A stretch of DNA of 64,000 bases from the NCBI GenBank assembly GCA_964497925.1, contig CAZCFE010000004.1, forward strand, positions 22,956 to 86,955, given 5' to 3'. Position 1 is the stretch's first letter; the number at the start of each line of letters is the position of its first letter. Below are positions 7,844 through 17,504 of the stretch, piece by piece. The stretch comes from CAIYWZ01 sp964497925 (GTDB lineage: Bacteria; Pseudomonadota; Alphaproteobacteria; CAIYWZ01). Made by a program: the position numbers and the translations under genes. Below the pieces are notes generated by a model. It ran no database searches, was not told where the DNA came from, and saw only the letters and a list, made by a program, of their open reading frames with translations.

Positions 7844-9181
7844 ATGAGAATTTTAATTGTTGGCGCATTGCATGGGTATATTAGTGAAGCCGGGAAGATA
7901 GCAATCCAAAAAGGTGCAAAAGTAACTCATATTGACGATGTAGAATCTGCCTTGCATCTGTTGCGTTCGGGTAAGGCGCTTGATTTGATTATGTGTGATT
8001 TGAATCTTGATATCAAGGAACTGATTGAGTCTATGGAAAGAGAGAGAATTCATACAACTGTTATTGCATGTGGAATTGGAACAGACCCTAAAAAAGCAGC
8101 GGATGCAATTAGATTTGGAGCTAAAGAATATGTGCCTTTGCCTCCAGATTCAGAACTTATTGCTGCTGTGTTAGAATCAGTATGTCAAGAAAATGATGAT
8201 TTCTTTTTTAAAGATCCAGTTATGGAGAGAATTGTGACAATTGCAACTCAAGTTGCAAAAAGTGATGCAAGTATTTTGATTACCGGGGAATCTGGAACAG
8301 GAAAAGAGGTGATTGCAAAGTTTATTCATAAAAATAGCAAGCGTAAAGACAAGCCTTTTATTTCTTTAAATTGTGCAGCAATTCCAGAAGGCTTGCTTGA
8401 GTCAGAACTTTTTGGTCATGAAAAAGGAGCATTTACTGGAGCAATAGCAAGAAGAATTGGGAAATTTGAAGAAGCAACGGGAGGAACTTTACTTCTTGAT
8501 GAAATTTCAGAAATGCAGCTCCATTTGCAATCAAAGCTCTTGCGTGCAATTCAAGAAAGAGAAATTGATCGTATTGGAGGGACGCATTCTATTAAGGTAG
8601 ATATTCGAGTTCTTGCAACAAGTAATCGTAATTTGCTTGAGGCAGTGAAACAAGGAACGTTTAGAGAAGATCTTTATTATCGGTTAAATGTTGTGAGCCT
8701 TGAATTACCACCTTTAAGAATGCGCCCTCTTGATATTGAAATTCTCGCAGAGGCTTTTGTTAAAAAATATTCAAAAGCAAATGGCCTTGAAGCAAAACAG
8801 TTATCCAAAGAAAGCATTCAGGTTATGAAAACAGCGCCTTGGAATGGTAATGTTAGAGAATTGGAAAATATTATGCATAGAGCTGTTTTGATGTCACCTG
8901 GTCAAATCATCACTCCAGATGTTGTATTTCCAGATTATCAGAATTTATCTCAAAACCATTCTCTTCATAATTTGCTCAGTAAAATGAATAATAATATGGC
9001 GCTGGTTGGCAGAACTGTTCAAGATGTTGAAAAAGAATTAATCATTGATACGTTAAGTCACTGTTTGGGAAACAGAACGCACGCTGCTAATATTTTGGGA
9101 ATTTCAATAAGAACGCTGCGTAATAAACTTAAGTTATACTCTGAAGGTATTTATGAGCAAGAAAGTGCGATGGGGGATTAA
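7844..9181 (+). CDS. flbD: Sigma-54-dependent flagellar transcription regulator FlbD (445 aa)
   Basis: Activates or represses class III/IV flagellar genes with sigma-54 RNA polymerase, as known for Caulobacter FlbD. A receiver-like domain (residues 1-120, with IMCDLNLD around the usual Asp) is followed by an AAA+ domain. The AAA+ domain has a Walker A near residue 149 (GESGTGKE), the sigma-54 contact loop near 196 (GAFTGA) and Walker B LLLDEI. A Fis-type HTH lies at the end (NRTHAANILGISIRTLRNKL). The N-terminal sequence MRILIVGALHG matches the FlbD branch rather than FleQ or FlrC. Position between fliN and flhA supports the call. Confidence 0.93.
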   Translation: MRILIVGALHGYISEAGKIAIQKGAKVTHIDDVESALHLLRSGKALDLIMCDLNLDIKELIESMERERIHTTVIACGIGTDPKKAADAIRFGAKEYVPLPPDSELIAAVLESVCQENDDFFFKDPVMERIVTIATQVAKSDASILITGESGTGKEVIAKFIHKNSKRKDKPFISLNCAAIPEGLLESELFGHEKGAFTGAIARRIGKFEEATGGTLLLDEISEMQLHLQSKLLRAIQEREIDRIGGTHSIKVDIRVLATSNRNLLEAVKQGTFREDLYYRLNVVSLELPPLRMRPLDIEILAEAFVKKYSKANGLEAKQLSKESIQVMKTAPWNGNVRELENIMHRAVLMSPGQIITPDVVFPDYQNLSQNHSLHNLLSKMNNNMALVGRTVQDVEKELIIDTLSHCLGNRTHAANILGISIRTLRNKLKLYSEGIYEQESAMGD

Positions 9182-9184
9182 TAA

Positions 9185-11257
9185 ATGTCGCAAGCAAAAA
9201 AAACAGCTCTTCCTTTTCCCGTTACATTTAAAGAACTTAGCAAAAGAAGTGATATCTTTTTTGCGCTTGGTTTGGTGGGAATTATTGTTGTTTTGATTTT
9301 GCCTATGCCAAAGTGGTTTATGGATATGGCCTTAGCTCTTTCGATTATGGTGTCAGTTTTAATTTTGATGACGACTTTATTTATTGAAAAACCTCTTGAT
9401 TTTAGCTCATTTCCAACTGTTTTATTGGTGTCGACGATGTTGCGTTTATCTTTAAACCTTGCATCCACAAGATTAATTCTCTCTCACGGACATGAAGGTA
9501 TTGATGCGGCAGGAGAGGTGATCAAAGCATTTGGAAATTTTGTGATGGGCGGTAATTTTGTTATAGGAATTATTGTTTTTATTATTTTGATTATTGTGAA
9601 CTTTGTTGTTATTACGAAGGGTTCTGGTCGTATAGCTGAAGTTTCGGCTCGTTTTAGTTTGGATGCGATGCCAGGAAAGCAAATGGCCATTGATGCAGAT
9701 TTATCTTCTGGCCTTATTAAAGAAGATGAAGCCAGAACTAGACGCAAAGAATTAACAGAAGAGACTAATTTTTATGGGGCCATGGATGGTGCTGCAAAAT
9801 TCGTTCGTGGAGATGCTGTTGCTGGTGTTTTGATTACAATTATTAATATTATTGGCGGGATTATTATTGGTGTTGTGCAAAACAATATCAGTTTTGGTGA
9901 TGCTTTACATAGTTACACTCTTTTGACTGTAGGTGATGGATTGGTTGCTCAAATTCCATCACTCATCATTTCTGTAGCGGCAGGGCTCTTGGTTTCAAAG
10001 GGAGGTACTGCAGGAACAGCGGATCAGGCATTGATGGGGCAACTTGGAGGCTATCCAACAGCAATTGGCCTTTCTTCTCTTTTAATGGTATGTCTTGGAA
10101 TGTTACCGGGTCTTCCAAAAATTCCTTTTATGTTTATGGCGGTGACAATGGGATATGTTGCATGGGTAAGTGCAAAACCTGTTGAAGTTATAAAGAACGT
10201 TGAAGAAGAAAAGCAAAAAGAAGAAGAAAATTTATTCAATCAAGCATTAAATGTTGATCAAATTCGTCTTGAGCTTGGGTATGCTCTTTTGCCAATTTTA
10301 TCAAGAGAACAAGGAGAGCAATTTACGTCTCAAGTGCGTTCGTTGAGAAAGCAGATTGCTTCTGATTTGGGTTTTGTAATTCCTCCTATTCGTATTCAAG
10401 ATAACTTAGGTATCCCCAACAATATTTACGTAATTAAAATTAAAGAAGTAGAAGCGGCTCGAAGTGAGTTAAAACCTGGCTATTATATGGCAATGGATCC
10501 CTCTGGAGGCATTATTCGTCTTCAAGGAGAGCCAACAGTAGAGCCTGCTTTTGGTCTTTCAGCTCAATGGATTGATATGACTCAAAAATTGGAAGCAGAA
10601 GCTAGGAATTATACAGTTGTAGACAATCCAACTATTATTATTACGCACTTAACAGAGATAATTAAAGACAACTTGCCAGAGCTTTTATCTTATGCTGAAA
10701 CACAAATTCTTCTTGATGGTATGGAAAAAGTTCATCAAAAAATGGTGTCAGATTTAATTCCTTCTCAAATTAGCATGGCAAGCATTCAAAAAGTTTTTCA
10801 AATTTTACTCTCAGAGAGAATTTCGATTAAAGATCTTCCAACAATTTTAGAAGGCATTCACGAAGGATGCATGGTGTCAAAAAACCCTGTTCATATAGCC
10901 GAACATGTAAGGTCAAGACTTGCACGTCAAATTACATCCACATATTTAAACCATGAAGGCATTTTGCCAATAGTTGTATTATCTCCTCAGTGGGAACAAG
11001 CATTTATAGAGTCATTGGTTGGGGATGGGGAAACAAAACAATTGGCTATGGCGCCAAGCAAACTGCAAGAATTTGTTGCTCGTGTGAAGCAAGTTTTTGA
11101 TGGTTCGTTTGATAGTGATTTTCCTGTGTTGCTGACAGCTCCTTATTTGAGGCCGTATATTCGCTCTGTGATTGAAAGGTTCAGGCCAACAACAATTGTG
11201 ATGTCGCAAAATGAAATTCATGCAAAAGCAAAAATTAAAACTGTGGGGCAGATATGA
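9185..11257 (+). CDS. flhA: Flagellar export gate protein FlhA (690 aa)
   Basis: Inner-membrane export gate of the flagellar type III secretion system. About eight hydrophobic segments fill the first 330 residues. The FHIPEP-family motif region TMLRLSLNLASTRLIL and the cytoplasmic loop sequence DAMPGKQMAIDADL sit between segments 4 and 5. The large C-terminal cytoplasmic domain binds chaperone-substrate complexes. Length is normal. It starts 3 bp after the flbD stop. The partner gate genes fliP, fliQ, fliR and flhB are not in this window. Confidence 0.97.
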   Translation: MSQAKKTALPFPVTFKELSKRSDIFFALGLVGIIVVLILPMPKWFMDMALALSIMVSVLILMTTLFIEKPLDFSSFPTVLLVSTMLRLSLNLASTRLILSHGHEGIDAAGEVIKAFGNFVMGGNFVIGIIVFIILIIVNFVVITKGSGRIAEVSARFSLDAMPGKQMAIDADLSSGLIKEDEARTRRKELTEETNFYGAMDGAAKFVRGDAVAGVLITIINIIGGIIIGVVQNNISFGDALHSYTLLTVGDGLVAQIPSLIISVAAGLLVSKGGTAGTADQALMGQLGGYPTAIGLSSLLMVCLGMLPGLPKIPFMFMAVTMGYVAWVSAKPVEVIKNVEEEKQKEEENLFNQALNVDQIRLELGYALLPILSREQGEQFTSQVRSLRKQIASDLGFVIPPIRIQDNLGIPNNIYVIKIKEVEAARSELKPGYYMAMDPSGGIIRLQGEPTVEPAFGLSAQWIDMTQKLEAEARNYTVVDNPTIIITHLTEIIKDNLPELLSYAETQILLDGMEKVHQKMVSDLIPSQISMASIQKVFQILLSERISIKDLPTILEGIHEGCMVSKNPVHIAEHVRSRLARQITSTYLNHEGILPIVVLSPQWEQAFIESLVGDGETKQLAMAPSKLQEFVARVKQVFDGSFDSDFPVLLTAPYLRPYIRSVIERFRPTTIVMSQNEIHAKAKIKTVGQI

Positions 11258-11266
11258 GAGGTCTAA

Positions 11267-12211
11267 ATGCAGCTTAAAACATTTTCCGCATCAACTTTGA
11301 CGCAAGCTATGAAAAATGCTCTTTTAGAGTTGGGCGATGATGCTTTGATTGTTTCAACAAGTTTTGATCAAGAACTTAGTCTTGCTCAAGTGACGGCTGG
11401 AGTTGAATCAGTTAGTGTTGTAGCAAAGCCAGCCAGAAGAAGAAAAAAAGATTTCCTTCGTGATGTTGAGCTGTGTTTAAATTATCATGGTGTATCAGAA
11501 AGCTTTTTTTTGCAGTTGATGAATATAGCAAAGAATCATTTAAACCTTGGTGACGCAGTTGATATTTTAAGTAAAGCTTTAGAATCAACTCTTGCTTTTT
11601 CAAGCCATATGCCAAGAGTCTTGGCATTAATTGGGCTTCCAGGAGCCGGAAAAACTTCAACAACTGCACGCCTTGCTTTAAGGCTCAGAGAGCAAAAAGA
11701 GCGTGTAACAATTATTTCCATTGATCATTTGAAGGCGGGTGCTTACGAACAAGTTGTCACTTATTCAGATGCAATTGGGTCCAATCTTTATTTGCCTCAA
11801 ACCCCAGAAGAATTGGATGATATTGTAAGGTCAACTCAAGGAGTTATTCTTATTGATACGCCAGGTGTGAATCCTTTGTGTGATGAGGATGTTGATTTTT
11901 TGAAATTATGGGTGGGAGACTATCCAAAGGTTTGGGTAAATCCAGTAGGGCAAGACATATCAGAATATGCAGATTTTTTTGAAGAATTAGGAACAAAAGA
12001 ACACCTAATTACAAAGACAGATTTGTCCAAGAGGTTAGGGGGGGTTTTGTCATTTCTTACAACTGAAAATCAAAGCATTTCATATTGGAGTACGGATCCT
12101 CGGATTGGTTCGTCTTTGCAAGATGGAACGCCTTATAACTTGGCATCTTTAATGATGGAAAAATATATTCATTCTGAATCAAAAGGGGACAAAAATGGCA
12201 GCAAGAAATAA
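11267..12211 (+). CDS. flhF: Flagellar SRP-like GTPase FlhF (314 aa)
   Basis: SRP-family GTPase that sets the place and number of flagella. The N-terminal B-domain-like start (MQLKTFSASTLTQAMKNALLELGDDALIVST) is typical of FlhF. The NG domain follows, with Walker A near residue 123 (GLPGAGKTSTTARLA), the D-x-x-K/R-like region SIDHLKAGAYEQ, the G3 motif DTPG and the G4 motif TKTD. It is shorter than many FlhF proteins because the linker between B and NG domains is reduced. The final 17 bp overlap the start of flhG, its expected functional partner. Confidence 0.9.
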   Translation: MQLKTFSASTLTQAMKNALLELGDDALIVSTSFDQELSLAQVTAGVESVSVVAKPARRRKKDFLRDVELCLNYHGVSESFFLQLMNIAKNHLNLGDAVDILSKALESTLAFSSHMPRVLALIGLPGAGKTSTTARLALRLREQKERVTIISIDHLKAGAYEQVVTYSDAIGSNLYLPQTPEELDDIVRSTQGVILIDTPGVNPLCDEDVDFLKLWVGDYPKVWVNPVGQDISEYADFFEELGTKEHLITKTDLSKRLGGVLSFLTTENQSISYWSTDPRIGSSLQDGTPYNLASLMMEKYIHSESKGDKNGSKK

Positions 12212-12959
12212 TCTTATTACAGTATCTTCGGGAAAAGGAGGTGTTGGGAAAACATGGTTCAGTATTACGCTTGCTCATGCATTGGCATTGCAAGGGAAAC
12301 GCGTTTTACTTATTGATGCAGATGTTAGTCTTGCAAATGTTGATATTCAGCTTGGGATTGTTCCAGCAAAAGATTTAGGCCATGTATTGTGTGAGCAAAT
12401 TTTAGTAAAAGACGCTATTATATGTTGCCAGAAAACTGGTTTTGATCTTATCGCGGGTCGTTCTGGGTCAGGTTTGTTTTCTGGAATTCCAATGGTATTT
12501 TTAAATAAAATCATGAAAGAAATTCAATCAATATCAAAAGGGTATGATTGGGTCATTATTGATGCAGAGGCAGGAATTGGTCAAACAGTCAAAGAGTTTG
12601 CAAAAGCATCTTTTACAAATATTGTCATTTTAAATGAAGAACCGACATCTTTAACGGATGCATATGCATTGATAAAAGTAACGCGTATTTTAAATCCACA
12701 TATTGTAATTACAAATACATCTACGCCAGACCAAGGAAAGAATATTTTTAATGCACTTTCCAAGGCGACACATAAATTTATGGGGATTGCTCCAACATAT
12801 TTGGGTGATATCCAAAAAGACCCAAATGTGCAGCATGTAATTCGCTTGCAAACCCCAATTTTATCAACTTTTCCTCAAACGCATGCTAGTGTTATGATTA
12901 AGCAAATTGCCCAAACTATTTGCATGCAGCGTGAAACACAATCTATGGTAAGGAGCTAA
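12195..12959 (+). CDS. flhG: MinD-like ATPase FlhG/FleN (254 aa)
   Basis: ParA/MinD-type ATPase that counteracts FlhF and limits flagellar number. The deviant Walker A is at the N-terminus (SGKGGVGKT), followed by LLIDADVSLANVDIQLG and a Walker B-like segment DWVIIDAEAGIG. The N-terminus lacks the long activation helix of some homologues. The C-terminus ends in basic and hydrophobic residues that could form a membrane-binding helix. Its ATG lies within flhF. An AAGGAG for the next gene lies in its last codons. Confidence 0.9.
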   Translation: MAARNNLITVSSGKGGVGKTWFSITLAHALALQGKRVLLIDADVSLANVDIQLGIVPAKDLGHVLCEQILVKDAIICCQKTGFDLIAGRSGSGLFSGIPMVFLNKIMKEIQSISKGYDWVIIDAEAGIGQTVKEFAKASFTNIVILNEEPTSLTDAYALIKVTRILNPHIVITNTSTPDQGKNIFNALSKATHKFMGIAPTYLGDIQKDPNVQHVIRLQTPILSTFPQTHASVMIKQIAQTICMQRETQSMVRS

Positions 12960-12961
12960 TA

Positions 12962-13465
12962 ATGTCAGATACGCCAGATCAAAAAGAAACTCAAGTTAAA
13001 ACAAGCCTTTTTAAAAATCCTATTATTTTAGCAGGAATGGGGCTTGTGATTGTTGGGCTTGCGGCAGGGCTTTATTTTTCTTTCAAAGGAAAAGGAGATA
13101 AAGATGTAAAAACGCCAGAGCAACAAGAATTGGTTAAAAAAGAAGCAACGGCTTCAGAGAAAGTGTTTTATTTTGATATGCCGGACATGTTGATCAATCT
13201 TGTCTCTAATAGTAAAAAAGGAAATTACTTAAAAGTTTCGATAAGTGTTGAATTTACATCGCCTTCTGCTCTTGAAAAATTGAAAATATTTCGACCAAGG
13301 ATTGTGGATCAATATCAAGTATTTTTGCGAAGTTTGAGGGTGGAAGAGCTTAGAGGATCTGCCGGTTTAGAGAGAATTAGAGAAGAATTATTAAGAAGAG
13401 CAAATATTATTGTTGCCCCTGAAAAAATTACAAATGTATTGTTTAAGGAGATCGTTGTACAATGA
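12962..13465 (+). CDS. fliL: Flagellar basal body-associated protein FliL (167 aa)
   Basis: Single-pass inner-membrane protein that associates with the stator and supports torque. A short charged N-terminus is followed by one membrane segment near residues 20-42 and a periplasmic domain. That domain has FliL-type sequence (FYFDMPDMLINLVS; LKVSISVEF) and ends INVLFKEIVVQ-like in the usual FliL position. Length is normal. The stop overlaps the fliM ATG by 4 bp. Confidence 0.93.
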   Translation: MSDTPDQKETQVKTSLFKNPIILAGMGLVIVGLAAGLYFSFKGKGDKDVKTPEQQELVKKEATASEKVFYFDMPDMLINLVSNSKKGNYLKVSISVEFTSPSALEKLKIFRPRIVDQYQVFLRSLRVEELRGSAGLERIREELLRRANIIVAPEKITNVLFKEIVVQ

Positions 13466-14556
13466 GTTCTGATAATAATGATGATGATAACGACAATAAA
13501 AAAGGTTCTTCTTGGGAAAGCACATTACAACAAGCAGATCCAGATTCTATTTTGCAAGGCAAGGATTTATCGGATAGGTTGCTGAGTCAAAATGAAATTG
13601 ATGCATTGCTTGGTTTTGAGAATCAGGAAATTCCAGAAGATAAAACGATAGGGATTGACGCTATTTTGGGTAACCGTACGGTGGCGTATGAACGGCTGCC
13701 TATGCTTGAAGTTGTTTTTGAAAGGCTTATTCGTCAGATGACGACAACTTTGCGTAATTTTACCTCAGATAATGTTGAAATTTCCATAAAAGAATTCACA
13801 TCCGTAAGATTCGGTGATTTTTTGAACTCTATACCGCTTCCAGCCCTTTTAAGTGTGGTAAAGGCTGTGGAATGGAATAATTTTTGTCTTTTTGCAATCA
13901 GTAGTACCTTGATTTATTCTGTTGTGGATGTATTATTGGGAGGAAGAAAAGTTGAGAGTATGAGGCGCGTTGAAGGGCGCTCTTATACGACAATTGAACG
14001 TAATCTTGTTGTTCGCATGATTAATCTTATTTTAGGAGATTTAAGTGTTGCGTTTAATCCAATTAGTAAAGTTGATTTCAGGTTTGAAAGGCTTGAAACA
14101 AATCCCAGATTTACAGGAATTGCAAGGGCTTTGGATGCAGCTATTATTGTGACACTTCAAATTGATATGGAAGATAAAGGTGGATACATTCAAATTGCGC
14201 TTCCTTATTCAACATTAGAACCAGTTCGTGAAAGCCTTCTTCAAATGTTTATGGGGGAAAAGTTTGGGCAAGATCGTATTTGGGAGAATCATCTTGCAGG
14301 AGCTTTGTGGATTTCAGATATTCAACTTGAAGCAATTTTAGGTGAGACAGAGGTTACATTGCAAGAAGTTTTGAGTTGGAAACCAGGCAGTCAGCTTATT
14401 TTAAAAACGAAACCAGATTCGCAAATTGATGTGAGATGTGGTGATCTTGATCTTTGGCGTGCGAATATTGGTCAAAGAAGTGGGAATGTGTCAATCCGTA
14501 TAGCGCAATCATATATCCAAGAAGGAGAAGAAAATGAACTACACAATAGCAATTGA
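13462..14556 (+). CDS. fliM: Flagellar motor switch protein FliM (364 aa)
   Basis: C-ring protein that receives phosphorylated CheY and transmits the switch signal. The CheY-binding N-terminal motif is displaced to about residue 38 (LLSQNEIDALLGF) behind an Asp/Asn-rich extension. The middle domain begins around YERLPMLEVVFERLIRQ and the C-terminal SpoA domain covers about 280-355 (LGETEVTLQEVLSWKPG). No catalytic residues are expected. Overlaps of 4 bp upstream and 23 bp downstream tie it tightly into the operon. Confidence 0.96.
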   Translation: MSSDNNDDDNDNKKGSSWESTLQQADPDSILQGKDLSDRLLSQNEIDALLGFENQEIPEDKTIGIDAILGNRTVAYERLPMLEVVFERLIRQMTTTLRNFTSDNVEISIKEFTSVRFGDFLNSIPLPALLSVVKAVEWNNFCLFAISSTLIYSVVDVLLGGRKVESMRRVEGRSYTTIERNLVVRMINLILGDLSVAFNPISKVDFRFERLETNPRFTGIARALDAAIIVTLQIDMEDKGGYIQIALPYSTLEPVRESLLQMFMGEKFGQDRIWENHLAGALWISDIQLEAILGETEVTLQEVLSWKPGSQLILKTKPDSQIDVRCGDLDLWRANIGQRSGNVSIRIAQSYIQEGEENELHNSN

Positions 14557-14911
14557 TTTAATTCTGGCAGGTTTGCTTTTGGTCACAATTTTTTATGCGT
14601 CACTTTTATCAAAAAAAATACATGCGGTAAAAGAAAATAGAATTGAAATGGAAATTCTATTAACTTCCCTCAATGATGCTATTGAAAAAGCTGAGACTGG
14701 TTTGAATAAATTGCAAATTGCGTCAAGCCAAAATGAATATGCATTTCAAAATCAAATTAAAAAAGCAACGGCCCTAAAGACAGATCTTGAATATTTTTGT
14801 GAAAAAGCTGATCAAACTGTAGATAGGTTGGATAAACAAATTGAAGAGAGAAAGTCGCCTGATTTAAAGCGACCATCAAAGCCTATTTTAAATATTCAAA
14901 CATTGAGGTAG
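14534..14911 (+). CDS. Small membrane protein of the flagellar operon, DUF6468-like (125 aa)
   Basis: Function unknown. One N-terminal membrane segment (IDLILAGLLLVTIFYASLL) is followed by a charged region predicted to be coiled coil (about residues 35-105) with no cysteine cluster or catalytic motif. Alphaproteobacteria often carry a protein of this size and shape between fliM and motE; I believe this corresponds to DUF6468, but I could not check. GGAG precedes the ATG by about 8 bp, and the gene starts inside fliM, so co-translation is likely. It probably acts at the flagellar base. Confidence 0.75.
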   Translation: MNYTIAIDLILAGLLLVTIFYASLLSKKIHAVKENRIEMEILLTSLNDAIEKAETGLNKLQIASSQNEYAFQNQIKKATALKTDLEYFCEKADQTVDRLDKQIEERKSPDLKRPSKPILNIQTLR

Positions 14912-14914
14912 TTG

Positions 14915-15727
14915 ATGAAAGTCCTTGGGTATATCTTAGATAAAATCTTTACGTTTGCAACAAGCGCTCTTGAAAAAGTTCGCATTTTGCCTATGTTGAT
15001 TTTTATGTGTTGTTTATCATTTTCTGTTAAAATCGGAAACTCTATTTATGGTTTGTATATTTTATTTTCAAGTGATTCTGTTATGGCGTATGAAGATGGT
15101 GCAACTAAAACTGTGAAACCTGAAACATTGCAAGATAAAATTAACTTTCCAAGGCTTGCTCCTGTCGATACACCAAAAGATAAAAAAATAGAAGATACAA
15201 AAATTGACTTGATGGATTTAACTCCTGAGGCGCTCAAAGGGCTTCATGATATGGCGCAAGAGCAAGAACGTCAACAGGAAAGATCGGATACGGTTCAAAA
15301 TAAAGAAGAATTGCTAAAGCTTCATGAGCAGAGGCTTGATGAGAAATTAGGTGAAATTAGAAGTGCAAAAAAAGCCATTGAAGGCCAATTAGATGCGTTT
15401 AATACCAGTGAAAATGAAAAATTAAAAAAATTAATTACAATTATGGAACAATTATCTCCTAAAAAAGCCGCTCCAATATTTGAAAAAATGAAAACAGAAG
15501 ACGCTGTAAGGTTAATGGAGTCGATGAAAGAGCTTAAAGTGGCAGCAATTTTTGGATTCATGAAGACAGAAGATGCAACAAGAATCACCCAAGCTTTGCT
15601 TGATAGGCGTATGAGTATCCTTGAAAAAAATCAGCCATCAGTTGCGACTCCTTCGCTTACCCCAAAAGTATCAGAACCTTCTTTGCCAGATGTTCCAACC
15701 TTTATCAATACACTTCCTGGTGGATGA
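14915..15727 (+). CDS. motE: MotE-like protein with MgtE N-terminal-type domain (270 aa)
   Basis: In rhizobia MotE is a periplasmic chaperone for the motility protein MotC. Here there is one membrane segment near residues 20-45, then a charged helical region and an MgtE-N-like repeat domain. That domain has two similar halves: LSPKKAAPIFEKMKTEDAVRLMESM and the segment from about residue 205. A Pro-rich tail follows. The ATG at 14915 is preceded by GAGGT; a TTG one codon upstream is less likely. Last gene of the flagellar run, with no other gene before tRNA-Phe. Assignment to MotE rests on domain and context. Confidence 0.8.
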   Translation: MKVLGYILDKIFTFATSALEKVRILPMLIFMCCLSFSVKIGNSIYGLYILFSSDSVMAYEDGATKTVKPETLQDKINFPRLAPVDTPKDKKIEDTKIDLMDLTPEALKGLHDMAQEQERQQERSDTVQNKEELLKLHEQRLDEKLGEIRSAKKAIEGQLDAFNTSENEKLKKLITIMEQLSPKKAAPIFEKMKTEDAVRLMESMKELKVAAIFGFMKTEDATRITQALLDRRMSILEKNQPSVATPSLTPKVSEPSLPDVPTFINTLPGG

Positions 15728-15793
15728 TTTTATATATTTTTAGGTCGTTTGTATGTGAAAAGTGGGATTTAAAAATAATTTTTAAAAAATGAC

Positions 15794-15820
15794 TAGACAT
15801 ATTAACCGTTTTGGTATAAA
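15794..15820 (+). promoter_or_regulatory. Possible promoter of tRNA-Phe
   Basis: TAGACA (15794-15799) and TATAAA (15815-15820) lie upstream of the tRNA, with the -10 ending 17 bp before its first base. The 15-bp spacer is short, so the -35 assignment is weak while the -10 is good. Confidence 0.4.
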
Positions 15821-15837
15821 AGAGATGTATCAAATGT

Positions 15838-15913
15838 GCCTGGATAGCTCAGTTGGTAGAGCAGCGGATTGAAAATCCGCGTGTCGGTGGTTCAAATCCG
15901 CCTCCAGGCACCA
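15838..15913 (+). tRNA. tRNA-Phe (GAA)
   Basis: The cloverleaf can be drawn by eye. The acceptor GCCTGGA pairs with TCCAGGC. The D arm contains AGCTCAGTTGGTAGAGC. The anticodon stem GCGGA/TCCGC has loop TTGAAAA with anticodon GAA at 15871-15873. The T arm has GGTTCAAATCC. Discriminator A is at 15910 and CCA is encoded (15911-15913). Confidence 0.97.
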
Positions 15914-15929
15914 CAAACTTCCTAAACTT

Positions 15930-17504
15930 TTAAAATTTTTCTATTTCTTCATGAGATAAAATCAGTATAGCTGATGATTCAAGATTTGTTCTAAGGGTGG
16001 ATAAAAGTGTTTTTGCAGCAAGGCTGTCAAGCCCTGAAACAGGTTCATCCATAATTAAATAATCAGGTTTTTGTAAAAGTGCACGAGCAAATTGAATGCG
16101 TTGTTGTTCGCCATAGGATAATATTTGCTGATAGTCTTGATCAAGATCTAAAAACGATATTAAGTGCTCAATGCCACAAAGCTTCATAGCACCTTTTACA
16201 TCGCCAGATAGGTTTGGGTAGGTCAGGATGTGTTTTAGTGTTCCAAGAGGCATATATGGACGTTGTGGGATAATCATAATCTGATGAATAAGGGGGAGCA
16301 TTAAATCGCCTTTATAAAAAGAATATATTCCAGATATGACCCTTAAGAAACTTGTTTTTCCAGTGCCAGATGGGGCGCATAAAACCTTTTTTTCACAAGG
16401 GTTTAAAGTGAAATCGGATACGGACCAAATAAGATCATTTTTAGGAGAAAAAATTTCAAGATTTTCAATATGAAGCACGTTTTTCTTTCTTAAAGGAGAA
16501 GGTATTTTAGAAACCTCATCCATTTTTTGAACAAAATCAATTAAACGTTTTAAAGAAGCTCTAAGGCTTGCAATTTTTTGATATTCATATGCACATGAAG
16601 ATAACGATCTGTATACTTCATAGAACATGAATCGAATTTGCATCAGGGCGCCAAGTGTTATCAGATTTTTAAAATACAAAGGAACAACGATAAGCAATGG
16701 AACAAACATATTGCCTTGACCATGAAGGATTTCTGTTGTATTAAGGTAAAATTTTTGAGTCAAAATTTTAAAATAGTTTTTTTGTATTTGAAAAAAAGAT
16801 TCTTTTAAAACAGATTGTTCGTAATTTTCGCCCTGCATTTTTGCTATTTCTTCGCGTCTTTCCATAATGCGCATTAATTTATATCTAAAGTTGGCTTCTG
16901 ATGATTCTTGATTTTGATCAAGGACAATCAGTGGGCGACCAATTTTAAAAGTGATGATAATTGCCAAAAGAGCATATAAAACAGCCATCCATAGAAGAAA
17001 GCCGGGAATCATAAAAGAAAGACTTTGAGAAAGAATCCATAATGTTATTGAAAATGTGATAAAATTAAGGCCATCTTTGAAAAAAATGGTAAAAAGATCG
17101 ATGGTTTTTTGCGTGGTATCATGAATATCTTGAGTGATGCGTTGATCTGGGTTGTCAATGGTTTTAAAATGAAGGGGAATTTTATAGTAACTTTTTGTAT
17201 CAAACCATTTTTGAATAAGGTCGGCGGTCATCCATTTTCGCCATTCAAACGATGCCCAACTTTTTAAGAAATTAGCCCCCACAAAACTTGTTAAAACCAA
17301 GGCTGAAATTGGAAGAAACATAAAAATCTGATGAAAAAATGCATCTGAATCTTTTTTTTCAAGAGCATCATAAAATGATTTTTGCCACTTGCCAAATCCG
17401 ACATTAGCACATACCTCAACAATTCCAATCAACAAAAGGCAGGCGATAACAAAAAAAGCTTTCTTTTTTTGATTAGATGTCCACCAGTTTAAAATAAAGC
17501 TCAT
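15930..17504 (-). CDS. ABC transporter, SbmA/BacA-type permease fused to ATPase (524 aa)
   Basis: Membrane domain and nucleotide-binding domain lie in one chain, as in the YddA/BacA-related ABC family. In alphaproteobacteria this family imports peptides or vitamin B12-like compounds or very-long-chain fatty acids. Several membrane segments fill residues 1-300, with the family-type sequence FEWRKWMTADLIQKWFDTKSYY and DNPDQRI. The ATPase has Walker A APSGTGKTS, signature LSYGEQQRIQFARAL and Walker B YLIMDEP with an SGLDS D-loop. It probably works as a homodimer in the inner membrane. Its start overlaps the rsmB-like stop by 4 bp. The substrate cannot be told from sequence. Confidence 0.9.
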   Translation of the reverse strand: MSFILNWWTSNQKKKAFFVIACLLLIGIVEVCANVGFGKWQKSFYDALEKKDSDAFFHQIFMFLPISALVLTSFVGANFLKSWASFEWRKWMTADLIQKWFDTKSYYKIPLHFKTIDNPDQRITQDIHDTTQKTIDLFTIFFKDGLNFITFSITLWILSQSLSFMIPGFLLWMAVLYALLAIIITFKIGRPLIVLDQNQESSEANFRYKLMRIMERREEIAKMQGENYEQSVLKESFFQIQKNYFKILTQKFYLNTTEILHGQGNMFVPLLIVVPLYFKNLITLGALMQIRFMFYEVYRSLSSCAYEYQKIASLRASLKRLIDFVQKMDEVSKIPSPLRKKNVLHIENLEIFSPKNDLIWSVSDFTLNPCEKKVLCAPSGTGKTSFLRVISGIYSFYKGDLMLPLIHQIMIIPQRPYMPLGTLKHILTYPNLSGDVKGAMKLCGIEHLISFLDLDQDYQQILSYGEQQRIQFARALLQKPDYLIMDEPVSGLDSLAAKTLLSTLRTNLESSAILILSHEEIEKF

